Positions 10,088 to 20,605 of a stretch of DNA of 64,000 nt are shown here, in pieces. Where the stretch lies: NCBI RefSeq assembly GCF_001424545.1, contig NZ_LMQL01000010.1, positions 124,874 through 188,873 of the forward strand, in the 5' to 3' direction. The DNA comes from Ramlibacter sp. Leaf400 (lineage in GTDB: Bacteria; Pseudomonadota; Gammaproteobacteria; Burkholderiales; Burkholderiaceae_C). Made by a program: the position numbers and the translations under genes. The notes under the pieces were generated by a model. The model did no database searches, had not been told where the DNA came from, and saw nothing but the letters and a program-made list of their open reading frames with translations. Each line of letters begins with the position of its first letter. Position 1 is the first letter of the stretch.

Positions 10088-11307
10088 TGCAAGCGCCACC
10101 CCTTCCCGACGCCGCGCCGGCCCGCAGCCACGCGCTGCTGATGGCCAACCTGGTGGCCCAGCTCGCCTTCGGCCTGCTGGCCATGACGATCTGCCTGCCG
10201 TCCATGCAGGACTGGCCCACCGTGTTCGGCGCCACGCAGGCCGCGGTGCAGCTCACCTTCAGCGGCTTCGTCGCGGCCTATGGCGGCATGCAGCTGGTGT
10301 ACGGCCCGCTGTCCGACCGGTTCGGCCGCAAGCCGGTGCTGCTGTGCGGGCTGGTGATCGCCTGCGCGGGCTCGCTGCTGGCGGCGCTGGCGCCCGACCT
10401 GGCCACGCTCACCCTTGGTCGGGTGCTGCAGGGCGCCGGCAGCGCGGCGGGCATGGTGACCGCGCGCGCCATGGTGCAGGACCTGTTCGAGGGCGCCGAG
10501 CGCACGCGGGTCATGGCCTTCATCGGCATGAGCATGGGCGTGTGCCCGCCGCTGGCCACGCTGCTGGGCGGGCACCTGCACGTGCGGGTGGGCTGGCAGT
10601 CCAGCTTCATGGTGATGACGGTGTTCGCGCTGGTGCTCATGGTCGCGGCCTGGTGGGGATTGCCGGCGCGACGGCCGCAGGCGGCGCCGGCTTCGGGGGG
10701 CCTGCGCTCGCTGACCGCGAGCTACGCGAGGCTGGCGCGCGAGCCGGCCTTCCTGCTGCACGTGCTGCTGCTGTCGTCGGCGACGGCGACCTTCTACAGC
10801 TTCCTGGCCGGGACGCCGCTGGTGCTGCGTGCCTATGGCGTGGGGCCGGACCGGATCGGCTGGTACATCGGCGTGATCCCGATCGCCTACATCTTCGGCA
10901 ACCTGGCCACCACGCGGATGGCGCACCACCGCAGCGACCGCTTCATCATGGGCTGGGGCCAGGCGCTCATCCTCGTGGGCCTGGCGCTGGTGCTCCTGCT
11001 CGGCTGGGCCGGCTGGCGCAGCCCGCTGGCCCTGGCCCTGCCGTTGATGCTGCTGGGCGTGGGCCACGGCCTGCTGGTGCCACCCACGCTCACCGGCACG
11101 GTGGGCCTGATCCCGGCGTTGGCCGGCTCGGCGGCCGCCGTCGCGGGCCTGTCGCAGCAGTTGCTGGGCGCGCTGGGCGGCTTCGTCGTCGGCATGGTGC
11201 CGCACGAGACGCAGGTGAACCTGGGCGCCCTGATGCTGATGTGGACCTTGCTGGGGGTGGCGGCGCAGCTGCTGCTGCACCGCGGGGGACGCGGGCGCGC
11301 CCCCTGA
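10087..11307 (+). CDS. MFS multidrug exporter, Bcr/CflA family
   Basis: 406-residue, twelve-helix major facilitator transporter of the DHA1 Bcr/CflA group (bicyclomycin, chloramphenicol and sulfonamide exporters in known members). The family N-terminal sequence AMTICLPSMQDWPTVFGA is followed by MFS motif A, GPLSDRFGRKPVLL, in the loop between helices 2 and 3. The GRVLQGAGSAAGMVTARAMV segment is typical of helix 4-5. The ATG at 10087 overlaps the hrpA TGA by one base (TGATG), so it is probably cotranscribed with hrpA. The actual substrate cannot be inferred. It ends six bases from the convergent substrate-binding protein gene. Confidence 0.88.
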   Translation: MQAPPLPDAAPARSHALLMANLVAQLAFGLLAMTICLPSMQDWPTVFGATQAAVQLTFSGFVAAYGGMQLVYGPLSDRFGRKPVLLCGLVIACAGSLLAALAPDLATLTLGRVLQGAGSAAGMVTARAMVQDLFEGAERTRVMAFIGMSMGVCPPLATLLGGHLHVRVGWQSSFMVMTVFALVLMVAAWWGLPARRPQAAPASGGLRSLTASYARLAREPAFLLHVLLLSSATATFYSFLAGTPLVLRAYGVGPDRIGWYIGVIPIAYIFGNLATTRMAHHRSDRFIMGWGQALILVGLALVLLLGWAGWRSPLALALPLMLLGVGHGLLVPPTLTGTVGLIPALAGSAAAVAGLSQQLLGALGGFVVGMVPHETQVNLGALMLMWTLLGVAAQLLLHRGGRGRAP

Positions 11308-11313
11308 GCGGCT

Positions 11314-12444
11314 TCAGGTGCGCACGCGGCCGTCGCCGGTGAGCATCGACAGCTCGACGAACTTCGAGGCGACGTGGTCGTTGCCCGAGAAGGTGACGTT
11401 GAAGCCGCCGTAGGCCTGCTGGCCCAGGCCTTCGAGGCTGGCCACCACGCTGTCGCGGGTGATGCGGGCGGGGCCGCGTCGCAGGGCGTCGGCCAGCACC
11501 TTGGCGGCCAGGTAGCCCTCCATGCTGGAGAAGTTGGGCACGTTCTCGCCGCCGGCCTTCTTGGACGCTTCCACGTACTCGCGCGCGATGGCGCGTGCCG
11601 GGTTGTAGGGCGAGGGCATCACCTGCGAGACCACCACGCCCAGGCCGTCCTTGCCCAGCTCGTCGGCCAGGGCCTGCGTGCCCACGAAGGAGACGTTGTA
11701 GAAGGTGCCGCCGTAGCCGGCCGCCTTGGCCGCCTTGATGAACGCGGCGCAGGCCTTGTAGGCGCCGATCTGCACGATGGCGTCGGGGCGCAGCGCCACC
11801 AGCGTCTTGACGGCCGCGGCCACCTCGACCGAGTTGCGCTCCACCGTCGCGGTGCCGGCCGGCTTGCTGTTGTGCGCCGCCAGCGCCAGCGTCACGCCGT
11901 CGAGGCCGGCCTTGCCGTAGGCGTCGTTCTGGTGGAACACCGCGATCTTGTGGCGCCCCAGCTGGACCAGCTGGTTGACGATCAGCGCGGTCTCGTCGTT
12001 GTACGAGGCGCGCAGGTGGAAGGCGTAGCGGTTGAACGGTTCGCGCAGGCCCATGGCGCCGGTGAAGGGTGCGTAGAACGGGGTCTTGGCCGCCGTGGCC
12101 AGCGGCAGCGCCGCCAGGCTGGTGGGCGTGCCGACGTAGGCGAAGAGGGCGACGGGGTCGTCGGCCAGCAGCTTGCGGGTGTTCTCGGCGCAGCGGTCGG
12201 GCTCGTAGCCGTCGTCCAGCTTCACCAGCTCGACCGGCTTGCGGTGGATGCCGCCCTGGGCGTTGAGCTGGTCGAAGAACAGCTTCGCGCCGTTGTGGAA
12301 CTGGATGCCCAGCTGCGCCGCCGGGCCGGAGAACGGGGCCGACTGGGCGAGCAGGATGCGTTCGCCCTGGGCACGCACGGCCGGCAGGGCGAGCAGGGCG
12401 GCAGAGCCGACGAGGGAGCGGGAGAACTTTCTACGGTTGAGCAT
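11314..12444 (-). CDS. ABC transporter substrate-binding protein (LivJ/Peripla_BP_6 type)
   Basis: 376-residue periplasmic binding protein of the branched-chain amino acid/amide (HAAT) type. The N-terminus MLNRRKFSRSLVG with a hydrophobic stretch ending PAVRA resembles a twin-arginine-like or Sec signal, cleaved near residue 25. The mature part has the type I fold landmarks ILLAQSAPFSGPAAQLG, GGIHRKPVELVKLDDGY and VFHQNDAYGKAG. No permease or ATPase gene lies beside it. It is the last gene of the minus-strand cluster with URC1, URC4, upp and the deaminase. A nucleobase, urea-type or pyrimidine-breakdown ligand is plausible by context but unproven; homologues bind amino acids, amides or aromatic acids. 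Confidence 0.85.
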   Translation of the reverse strand: MLNRRKFSRSLVGSAALLALPAVRAQGERILLAQSAPFSGPAAQLGIQFHNGAKLFFDQLNAQGGIHRKPVELVKLDDGYEPDRCAENTRKLLADDPVALFAYVGTPTSLAALPLATAAKTPFYAPFTGAMGLREPFNRYAFHLRASYNDETALIVNQLVQLGRHKIAVFHQNDAYGKAGLDGVTLALAAHNSKPAGTATVERNSVEVAAAVKTLVALRPDAIVQIGAYKACAAFIKAAKAAGYGGTFYNVSFVGTQALADELGKDGLGVVVSQVMPSPYNPARAIAREYVEASKKAGGENVPNFSSMEGYLAAKVLADALRRGPARITRDSVVASLEGLGQQAYGGFNVTFSGNDHVASKFVELSMLTGDGRVRT

Positions 12445-12514
12445 TCCGCGATTCTCGTGCGGAATCCCCCAGGCCCAGCGGCAGTATTTCGCCTAATGCC
12501 GGAGCCGCGCAGGC

Positions 12515-13273
12515 TCAGGACGCCGCCTGCGGCTGCGCCGACTTGCCCAGCGGATCGTCGGCCGGCTGCAGCACGCGCAGCAGGTCGGACGTGGTGAGCA
12601 GGATCAGGCCGGCGCCGGCCTGTTGCAGCTCGCGCTCGGTGCCGAAGCCGCACAGCACGCCGACCGTCTGCGCGCCGGCCGCCACGCCGGTGCGGATGTC
12701 GATCGTGGTGTCGCCGACCATCAGGCACTCCTCGGGCCGCACGCCCATGGCCTGGGCGGCGAAGAACAGCGGCTCGGGGTGCGGCTTCATGCGGCGGGTG
12801 GTCTGCGCGCCGACCACGGCGGCGAAATGCTTGCGCACGCCGTAGTGCTCCAGGAAGCGCTCGACGCGCGGTGCGCCGCCGGTGGAGATGGTGGACATCG
12901 GGTAGTGGCTGGCGAGCGTCTCGATCATCTCCTGGACGCCGGCCACCATCTCGTGCGGCACTTCGTCGATGGCTTCCGGGTTGCGCGTGTGGGCCGGGTC
13001 CGCTTCGCGGCGCTTGATCGCCCGCAGGCGGTCGCGCAGGCGCGTGAGCGGCACGTCCAGGCCGAGCTGGTCCAGCCGGGCGTAGGTTCCGTGCACCGGC
13101 GTCTCCAGCGCCATCACGGTCTGCCGCGCCAGCCGCTCCGCCCGCCGGCCGCTGACGCCGGGCACGGCGTCGATCAGGCCAGCCAGCTGGGACACGAGGT
13201 GGTCGTCGGTGTCGGAGATGGTTCCGTCGACGTCGAAACAGAGGGCGCGGACGCGGGCGAGGGCGAGGGCCAT
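12515..13273 (-). CDS. HAD-superfamily hydrolase (phosphatase-like)
   Basis: 252-residue HAD subfamily IA hydrolase. Motif I is FDVDGTISDTD (nucleophile Asp plus acid-base Asp, residues ~14-16); motif II is STGG (~130); motif III is the Lys of MKPHPEP; motif IV is MVGDTTIDIRTG. A helical cap lies between motifs I and II (residues ~20-110). The arrangement resembles phosphoglycolate phosphatases and pyrophosphatases, but the cap sequence does not identify a substrate. It is 85 bases after the cytosine-deaminase-like gene and 70 before the binding-protein gene on the same strand. A phosphatase acting on a phosphorylated pyrimidine-ring-opening product would fit, as inference only. Confidence 0.8.
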   Translation of the reverse strand: MALALARVRALCFDVDGTISDTDDHLVSQLAGLIDAVPGVSGRRAERLARQTVMALETPVHGTYARLDQLGLDVPLTRLRDRLRAIKRREADPAHTRNPEAIDEVPHEMVAGVQEMIETLASHYPMSTISTGGAPRVERFLEHYGVRKHFAAVVGAQTTRRMKPHPEPLFFAAQAMGVRPEECLMVGDTTIDIRTGVAAGAQTVGVLCGFGTERELQQAGAGLILLTTSDLLRVLQPADDPLGKSAQPQAAS

Positions 13274-13358
13274 GGGGAAATTACGCCATGGCGGTGGACG
13301 TCATCGCGTCAGAGCGGAGCGCATCTGGCATCGGCGCGTGTCAGCTCATCGGTGCGCT

Positions 13359-14636
13359 TCAGCGCACGGTGATGAACCGGGTGTCCATCGGCCGACCTTC
13401 GAGGTGCAGCCGGGGCGCCACCTCGGCCGTCTCCGCCAGCAGCTTCCCCTTGCGCCACACCTTCAACCGGTTGGCCCTCAGGCGGATCGCCTCCGTCACG
13501 TCGCGCGCCTGCAGCAGCACGAAGCTGGCATCGCAACCGGCCTCCAGCCCGTACCCCGGCAGGCCCATCACCCTGGCGGCGTTCGTGGTCACGGCGTCGA
13601 AGCACGCGCGGATGCCGGGCTGGCTGGTCATCTGCGCGACGTGCAGGCCCATGTGCGCCACCTCCAGCATGTCGGCCGAGCCCATGCCGTACCAGGGGTC
13701 CATCACGCAGTCGTGCCCGAAGGCGACGGTGACGCCCGCGGCCATGAGTTCGGGCACGCGCGTCATGCCGCGGCGCTTGGGGTAGCTGTCGTGCCGGCCC
13801 TGCAGCGTGATGTTGATCAGCGGGTTGGCGACCACGCTCACGCCCGACTCGGCGATCAGCGGCAGCAGCTTGCTGGCGTAGTAGTTGTCCATGCTGTGCA
13901 TGGAGGTGCAGTGCGAGCCGTTCACCCGCCCCTGCAGGCCGAGCCGCTGCGCCTCGAAGGCCAGGGTCTCGATGTGGCGCGAGAGCGGGTCGTCGGTCTC
14001 GTCGCAGTGCATGTCGACCCGCTTCCCACGCTCGGCCGCCAGCTCGCACAGCAGCTTCACGCTGGCGGCACCCTCGGCCATGGTGCGCTCGAAGTGCGGG
14101 ATGCCGCCGACGATGTCCACGCCCAGGTCGAGGGCGCGCTCGAGGTTCTCGACGCCGCCTTTCGTTCGAAGCACGCCGTCCTGCGGGAAGGCCACCAGCT
14201 GCAGGTCCAGGTAGGGCGCGACGCGCTTCTTCACCTCCAGCAGGGCCTCCACCGGCAGCAGGCTGGGGTCGCTGGTGTCGACGTGGCTGCGGATCGCCAG
14301 CAGGCCGCGGGCCACCGCCCAGTCGCAGTAGGCCAGGGCACGCGCGACCAGGTCCTCGGCCTTGAGCAGCGGCTTGAGCTCGCCCCACAGCGCGATGCCC
14401 TCCAGCAGCGTGCCGCTCTCGTTGACCCGCGGCAGCCCGTAGCTGAGCGTCGCGTCCATGTGGAAGTGCGGATCGCAAAAGGGCGGCGAGAGCAGCCAGC
14501 CGTTGGCGTCGATGGTCTCGTGCGCCGGGGCGTCGAGGCCCGCCGCCACTTCGCGGATGCGGCCGTCCTGGATCGCGACGGACATGCCGTCGCGGCCATC
14601 GGGCAGGCGGGCGTTGGTGATGAGGAGGTCGAGCAT
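13359..14636 (-). CDS. Cytosine deaminase-like amidohydrolase
   Basis: 425-residue metal-dependent amidohydrolase closest in pattern to cytosine deaminase CodA (cytosine to uracil plus ammonia). Metal ligands are visible: H57 and H59 in DPHFHMD, H210 in MHCDETDD, and D309 in FGHDCVMDPWYGMG. The DPWY and MLEVAHMG context is CodA-like. E. coli CodA, as I recall it, has Asp-Asp where this protein has Asp309-Cys310; that second Asp lies in the substrate pocket, so substrate preference may differ (another aminopyrimidine or aminotriazine is possible). It directly follows upp on the strand, which supports a pyrimidine salvage/degradation role. I leave the symbol blank because of the changed residue. 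Confidence 0.8.
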   Translation of the reverse strand: MLDLLITNARLPDGRDGMSVAIQDGRIREVAAGLDAPAHETIDANGWLLSPPFCDPHFHMDATLSYGLPRVNESGTLLEGIALWGELKPLLKAEDLVARALAYCDWAVARGLLAIRSHVDTSDPSLLPVEALLEVKKRVAPYLDLQLVAFPQDGVLRTKGGVENLERALDLGVDIVGGIPHFERTMAEGAASVKLLCELAAERGKRVDMHCDETDDPLSRHIETLAFEAQRLGLQGRVNGSHCTSMHSMDNYYASKLLPLIAESGVSVVANPLINITLQGRHDSYPKRRGMTRVPELMAAGVTVAFGHDCVMDPWYGMGSADMLEVAHMGLHVAQMTSQPGIRACFDAVTTNAARVMGLPGYGLEAGCDASFVLLQARDVTEAIRLRANRLKVWRKGKLLAETAEVAPRLHLEGRPMDTRFITVR

Positions 14637-14661
14637 GCGGGGACGCGGGCGCGCTGCGCGG

Positions 14662-14685
14662 AGTCCCCGCCGGCGCGGGGACGAC
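14662..14685. repeat. Single-arm REP-like palindrome
   Basis: A GC hairpin (GTCCCCGCCGGCGCGGGGAC core) matching one arm of the larger palindromes at 48997, 50228 and 54261, followed by the same GAC end. It lies between upp and the deaminase gene, two bases from the upp stop, where it could act as an RNA-stabilising or attenuating hairpin. Confidence 0.6.
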
Positions 14686-14687
14686 GC

Positions 14688-15317
<630 letters not shown>

Positions 15318-15323
15318 GCCGTC

Positions 15324-15329
15324 ACTATA
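15324..15329 (-). promoter_or_regulatory. Possible -10 element directly upstream of upp
   Basis: On the minus strand TATAGT ends six bases before the upp ATG. If used, the transcript would start at or within a base or two of the start codon. No clear -35 is visible, and upp may equally be read through from URC4, 47 bases upstream. Confidence 0.3.
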
Positions 15330-15364
15330 GCCACGCCGTCAGCCCGAGCGGGGGTGGACAGCTC

Positions 15365-16629
15365 CTAGAACACCGTGCCGTCGCTGTGCACCTGCAGCGG
15401 CGGCAGGCCACCGCGGGTGCGCTGGGCCATCTCGCGGCCGGCGGCCCAGGTGCCGCCTTCCAGCACGCAGGCCAGCGGGAGATGCTCCTCGTCCTGCGAG
15501 AGCTCGCGGCGGACCGCCCCGGCCAGCTCGTCCAGCAACGCCACCGTGAGCGCGCGCCACTCCACGATGATCTCGTCGCCGGGATGCCAGACCTGGTGGA
15601 CGGTGGCCGGCTCGCGCAGCGTGATCACGCCCGAATCGATCAGCAGGCCGCCGTTGCGGTATTCGGGCAGGGCGGTGAGCTTGTCGATGCCGCGCACCTT
15701 CACGCCGGCCCACTGCAGGGGCTCCAGCAGCGAGTAGGTGAGCCACTGCGACAGCTTGTGGAAGGGCACCCAGCCATCGGACGGACCGTCTCCGCGCACC
15801 GCGGCATGCCGCCACACGTCGCCCAGCGGCACGCCCCCGATGCTGGTGCCCATCGGCCAGATGCCGGACAGCGACACCAGGATCTGCGACAGCAGGTCGT
15901 GCGCCTGCACTTCGGCGGTGTGCGTGATGCCGCCCTCGTCGCCCACCAGCAGGTCGCACAGGCCCGAGGGCCGGGCGACCTCGGTGAACACCTCCGGCTG
16001 CTCGGCCATCGCCTCGCCCAGGCGGCGCAGCAGGACGGCGCGGCCTTCCAGGCCGACCAGCGGGTTGGATTCGCTCACCTGGAAGGCCTGGGCCAGCCGG
16101 TCGGTGGCCAGCGAGCGCAGCCCCTGCGCGTCGGCCTGCAGCGGCCGCAGCTTGTCGCTGGAGAACATGCCGGCGGTGAAGGCGTGGAAGCTGGCCACGG
16201 CCAGGCCCTCGGACCGCGTGTAGGTGCGGCCGTCGATGGGATCGGTGTACTTCCAGTCTGGACCGGCGCCGGCGTCCAGCAGCACGCTGACCACCGTGAG
16301 GTCGACCATCGCATGGACCCGCGTCTGCGGGGCGACGTGGCCCAGGCGCTCCTCCAGGTGCTTGCGGCGGTCCACGCCGCCCGCCTCGAAATGGCGCCAG
16401 CGGCTGTGGAACGGGATGTGCAGCTTCGGGTAGCGGCGCCGCGTGATGGTCGCCACTTCCCCGGCCGCCTCCCGCAGGCGGCTTTCGTCGACGGTGAACC
16501 AGGCCGACTGGCCGACGCGGGCCCGGTCCAGCAGCTGCGTGCAGCGTTCGCGCACGGCGACCGTGGAGCGCAGCAGGCCGGCGGCGACCTCGCCGCGCGA
16601 GCGTTCGTGGATGAAGTCGTTCTCGGTGC

Positions 16630-16633
<4 letters not shown>
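15365..16633 (-). CDS. URC4/Urg3-family protein (DUF1688), uracil catabolism
   Basis: 422-residue member of the DUF1688/URC4 family, known from the reductive-independent URC pathway of uracil degradation in Lachancea kluyveri; its biochemical step is not settled. Visible family landmarks include HIPFHSRWRHFEAGG, MVDLTVVSVLLDAGAG, WPMGTSIGGVPLGDVW, HKLSQWLTYSLLEPL and GLLIDSGVI. There is no signal peptide; it is predicted cytoplasmic. The start ATG at 16633 overlaps the URC1 stop (ATGA), so the two are translationally coupled. This tight pairing with a GTP-cyclohydrolase-II-like gene and upp is the main evidence for a URC operon. Confidence 0.9.
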
Positions 16634-17898
<1,265 letters not shown>

Positions 17899-18012
17899 GC
17901 AGGTCTCCTCAAAGAGGGGACTTTAGCGCGAGGGCTGCGGACCGTGGGCCGCGCGGCGATCACGCGTTGTGTGCAGGCGCCACGATGTGAGTGCGCGGCG
18001 GGGGCTTCGCGT

Positions 18013-19521
18013 TCAGCGCTTCTTGCCGCCAAGCAGGCTGCCCAACACCCCGCGCACGATCTCGCGCCCCACGCTGCTGCCGATGGTGCGCACGGCGGAT
18101 TTGGCCATGGCTTCCACCATGCCTTCGCGGCGGCCGCCGCGGGGTCCGGTGGATCCGAACAGGATGTCGCCCAGCCCGCCCATGGACGAGCCCGTGGCCT
18201 GGTCGGTGGCACCGCCGCCGCCCGATGAGGTGGCCGGGGGCGCCTGCTCGGCGCGGCCCTTGAGCTTCTCGTAGGCCGACTCGCGGTCCTGCACCTGCTC
18301 GTAGACGCCGGCCACCAGCGAGCCGGCCACCAGCGCCTTGCGCTGCTCGGCCGTGATCGGCCCGATCTGGCTGCCCGGGGGCAGCACGTAGACCCGCTCG
18401 GTGATGCTGGGTCGGCCCTTTTCGTCGAGCAGGCTGACCAGGGCTTCGCCCACGGCGAGTTCGGTGATGGCGGTCTCGATGTCCAGCCCGGGCTTTTGCC
18501 GCATGGTCTGGGCCGTGGCCTTGACCGCCTTCTGGTCGCGCGGGGTGAAGGCGCGCAGCGCGTGCTGCACCCGGTTGCCCAGCTGGGCCAGCACGCTGTC
18601 GGGGATGTCCAGCGGGTTCTGGGTGACGAAATAGACGCCCACGCCCTTGGAGCGCACCAGCCGCACGACCAGCTCGATGCGCTCGACCAGCACGGTGGGC
18701 GCGTCCTTGAAGAGCAGGTGGGCCTCGTCGAAGAAGAACACCAGCTTGGGCTTTTCGGGGTCGCCGATCTCGGGCAGCTGCTCGAACAGCTCGGACAGCA
18801 TCCACAGCAGGAAGGTGGCGTACAGGCGGGGGGACGCCAGCAGCTTGTCGGCCGCCAGGATGTTGATCACCCCCTTGCCGCCGGCGGCCTGCATCAGGTC
18901 GGCGATGTCCAGCATGGGCTCGCCGAAGAAGCGGTCGCCGCCCTGGGACTCGATCTGCATCAGCCCGCGCTGGATCGCGCCCACGCTGGCCGCGCTGACG
19001 TTGCCGTACTGGGTGCGGAACTGGGACGAGTTGTCGCCCACGTACTGCAGCATGGCCCGCAGGTCCTTCAGGTCCAGCAGCAGCAGGCCGTTGTCGTCGG
19101 CGACCTTGAACACCAGGTTGAGCACGCCCGACTGGGTGTCGTTGAGGTCGAGCATGCGGGCCAGCAGCAGGGGGCCCATGTCGGAGACCGTCGCGCGCAC
19201 CGGGTGGCCCTGTTCGCCGAACACGTCCCACAGCGTGGTGGGGCAGGCCTCGGGCTCGGGCGCGGGCAGCCCGCGGTCCTTGAGCACCTGCGCCAGCTTG
19301 GGCGGCAGGCTGCCGGCCTGGCTGATGCCGGTCAGGTCGCCCTTGACGTCGGCCATGAACACCGGCACGCCGATGCGGGAGAAGTTCTCGGCCAGCGTCT
19401 GCAGGGTGACCGTCTTGCCGGTGCCGGTGGCGCCGGTGATCAGCCCGTGCCGGTTGGCAAGCCCCGGGAGGAGGAAGCACTCGGTATTGCCGTTTCGGGC
19501 GATCAGCAGCGGGTCGGCCAT
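18013..19521 (-). CDS. yjgR: HerA/YjgR-type helicase-like ATPase (DUF853)
   Basis: 502-residue FtsK/HerA-like P-loop ATPase of the YjgR (DUF853) family, cytoplasmic, cellular role undefined. Walker A GATGTGKT is at residues ~30-37, Walker [12 protein letters not shown] near residue 250, and an arginine-finger-type region ([16 protein letters not shown]) near 325. The last ~90 residues are a glycine-rich linker ([10 protein letters not shown]) and the family tail ending GSLLGGKKR. It is divergent from yebC across 74 bases and lies upstream of URC1 on the same strand. Confidence 0.9.
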   Translation of the reverse strand: MADPLLIARNGNTECFLLPGLANRHGLITGATGTGKTVTLQTLAENFSRIGVPVFMADVKGDLTGISQAGSLPPKLAQVLKDRGLPAPEPEACPTTLWDVFGEQGHPVRATVSDMGPLLLARMLDLNDTQSGVLNLVFKVADDNGLLLLDLKDLRAMLQYVGDNSSQFRTQYGNVSAASVGAIQRGLMQIESQGGDRFFGEPMLDIADLMQAAGGKGVINILAADKLLASPRLYATFLLWMLSELFEQLPEIGDPEKPKLVFFFDEAHLLFKDAPTVLVERIELVVRLVRSKGVGVYFVTQNPLDIPDSVLAQLGNRVQHALRAFTPRDQKAVKATAQTMRQKPGLDIETAITELAVGEALVSLLDEKGRPSITERVYVLPPGSQIGPITAEQRKALVAGSLVAGVYEQVQDRESAYEKLKGRAEQAPPATSSGGGGATDQATGSSMGGLGDILFGSTGPRGGRREGMVEAMAKSAVRTIGSSVGREIVRGVLGSLLGGKKR

Positions 19522-19531
19522 AGGTCAAAAG

Positions 19532-19537
19532 TAAAAT
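19532..19537 (+). promoter_or_regulatory. Possible -10 element for the yebC-maf operon
   Basis: TAAAAT followed by GCGG in the 74-base divergent region between yjgR and yebC, giving a leader of about 50 bases. No good -35 match is visible at the usual spacing. Confidence 0.3.
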
Positions 19538-19595
19538 GCGGTCCCGAGCAATATAGCAACGCGCCCGCGTCGGCGGGACGACAAGGAAGCAAGAA

Positions 19596-20324
19596 GTGGC
19601 CGGACACAGCAAATGGGCGAACATCCAGCACCGCAAGGGCCGGCAGGATGAGAAGCGCGGGAAGATCTGGACCCGCGTGATCCGCGAGATCATGGTCGCG
19701 GCCCGCCAGGGCGGCGGCGACATGGCGGCCAACCCCCGGCTGCGGCTGGCGGTGGACAAGGCCAAGGCGGCCAACATGCCGGCCGACACGATCAAGCGCA
19801 ACATCGACAAGGCCACCGGCAACCTCGAGGGCGTGAACTACGAGGAGATCCGCTACGAGGGCTACGGCATCGGCGGCGCGGCGGTGATCGTGGACACCAT
19901 GACCGACAACAAGGTGCGCACGGTGGCCGAGGTGCGGCACGTGTTCAGCAAGTACGGCGGCAACCTGGGCACCGAGGGCTCGGTGGCCTTCCAATTCAAG
20001 CACTGCGGCCAGCTCATCCTGGCGCCCGGCAACAGCGAGGACAAGGTGATGGAAGTCGCGCTGGAAGCCGGTGCCGAGGACGTGGTCACCGATGAGGACG
20101 GCGCCATCGAGGTCATCACCGCGCCGGCCGACTTCGAAAAGGTCAAGAACGCGCTGGAGGCCGCCGGCCTCAAGCCCGAGATCGCGGAAGTGACCATGCG
20201 GGCGGAGAACACGGTCGAGCTGGCCGGCGACGACGCGGCACGCATGCAGAAGCTGCTCGACATGCTGGAGGACCTGGACGACGTGCAGGACGTGTTCCAC
20301 AACGCGGCGATCCAGGAGGCCTGA
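19596..20324 (+). CDS. yebC: YebC/PmpR-family translation or transcription regulator
   Basis: 242-residue TACO1/YebC protein. The family N-terminus [22 protein letters not shown] is intact, followed by three domains through [21 protein letters not shown] and the acidic central segment. Family members act as regulators of quorum or resistance genes (PmpR) or relieve ribosome stalling at proline-rich sequences (TACO1-type). The GTG start at 19596 is supported by the AAGGAAGCAAGAA ribosome site and the invariant next residues. It heads an eight-gene plus-strand chain whose junctions all overlap; its TGA overlaps the next ATG by one base. Confidence 0.96.
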   Translation: MAGHSKWANIQHRKGRQDEKRGKIWTRVIREIMVAARQGGGDMAANPRLRLAVDKAKAANMPADTIKRNIDKATGNLEGVNYEEIRYEGYGIGGAAVIVDTMTDNKVRTVAEVRHVFSKYGGNLGTEGSVAFQFKHCGQLILAPGNSEDKVMEVALEAGAEDVVTDEDGAIEVITAPADFEKVKNALEAAGLKPEIAEVTMRAENTVELAGDDAARMQKLLDMLEDLDDVQDVFHNAAIQEA

Positions 20325-20605
20325 TGGACCAGCAGCATTCCCCGCAGCTCGAGCGCATCGAGCAGCTCCTGCTGGAAGGCAATCGCCTGCGCGGCCAGGC
20401 CATCGCCCTGCAGCAGGAGGCCCTGGCCACCCAGCGCTCGCTGATCGACGAGCAGCGCGCCAACCTGGCCAAGGCGTCCCAGGTCAACGACCAGGCGCTG
20501 CTGCTTCAGCGGCGGGCGCGCCGCATCGTCACCGCCATCATCCCGATCCTGGTGGTGCTGGTGGGCTACGTGAGCTGGCTGCTGTTCGGCCGGCCCTACG
20601 CATGA
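20324..20605 (+). CDS. Small single-helix membrane protein, unknown function
   Basis: 93 residues. Residues 1-65 are a polar, Gln/Glu/Arg-rich amphipathic helix likely to form a coiled coil ([37 protein letters not shown]). Residues ~70-88 are one hydrophobic segment ([21 protein letters not shown]), followed by a four-residue tail. This is a tail-anchored topology without a signal peptide. No family recognised. It is locked between yebC (1-base overlap) and purD (4-base overlap), so it is certainly translated in this operon if the neighbours are. Confidence 0.75.
   Translation: MDQQHSPQLERIEQLLLEGNRLRGQAIALQQEALATQRSLIDEQRANLAKASQVNDQALLLQRRARRIVTAIIPILVVLVGYVSWLLFGRPYA

Noticed and set aside
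3431..10099. A 2222-codon open frame on the minus strand opposite hrpA
   Set aside because: It is a mirror of the GC-rich hrpA codons: low-complexity Arg/Gln/His/Leu composition, no domain, and it covers argA in the wrong frame.
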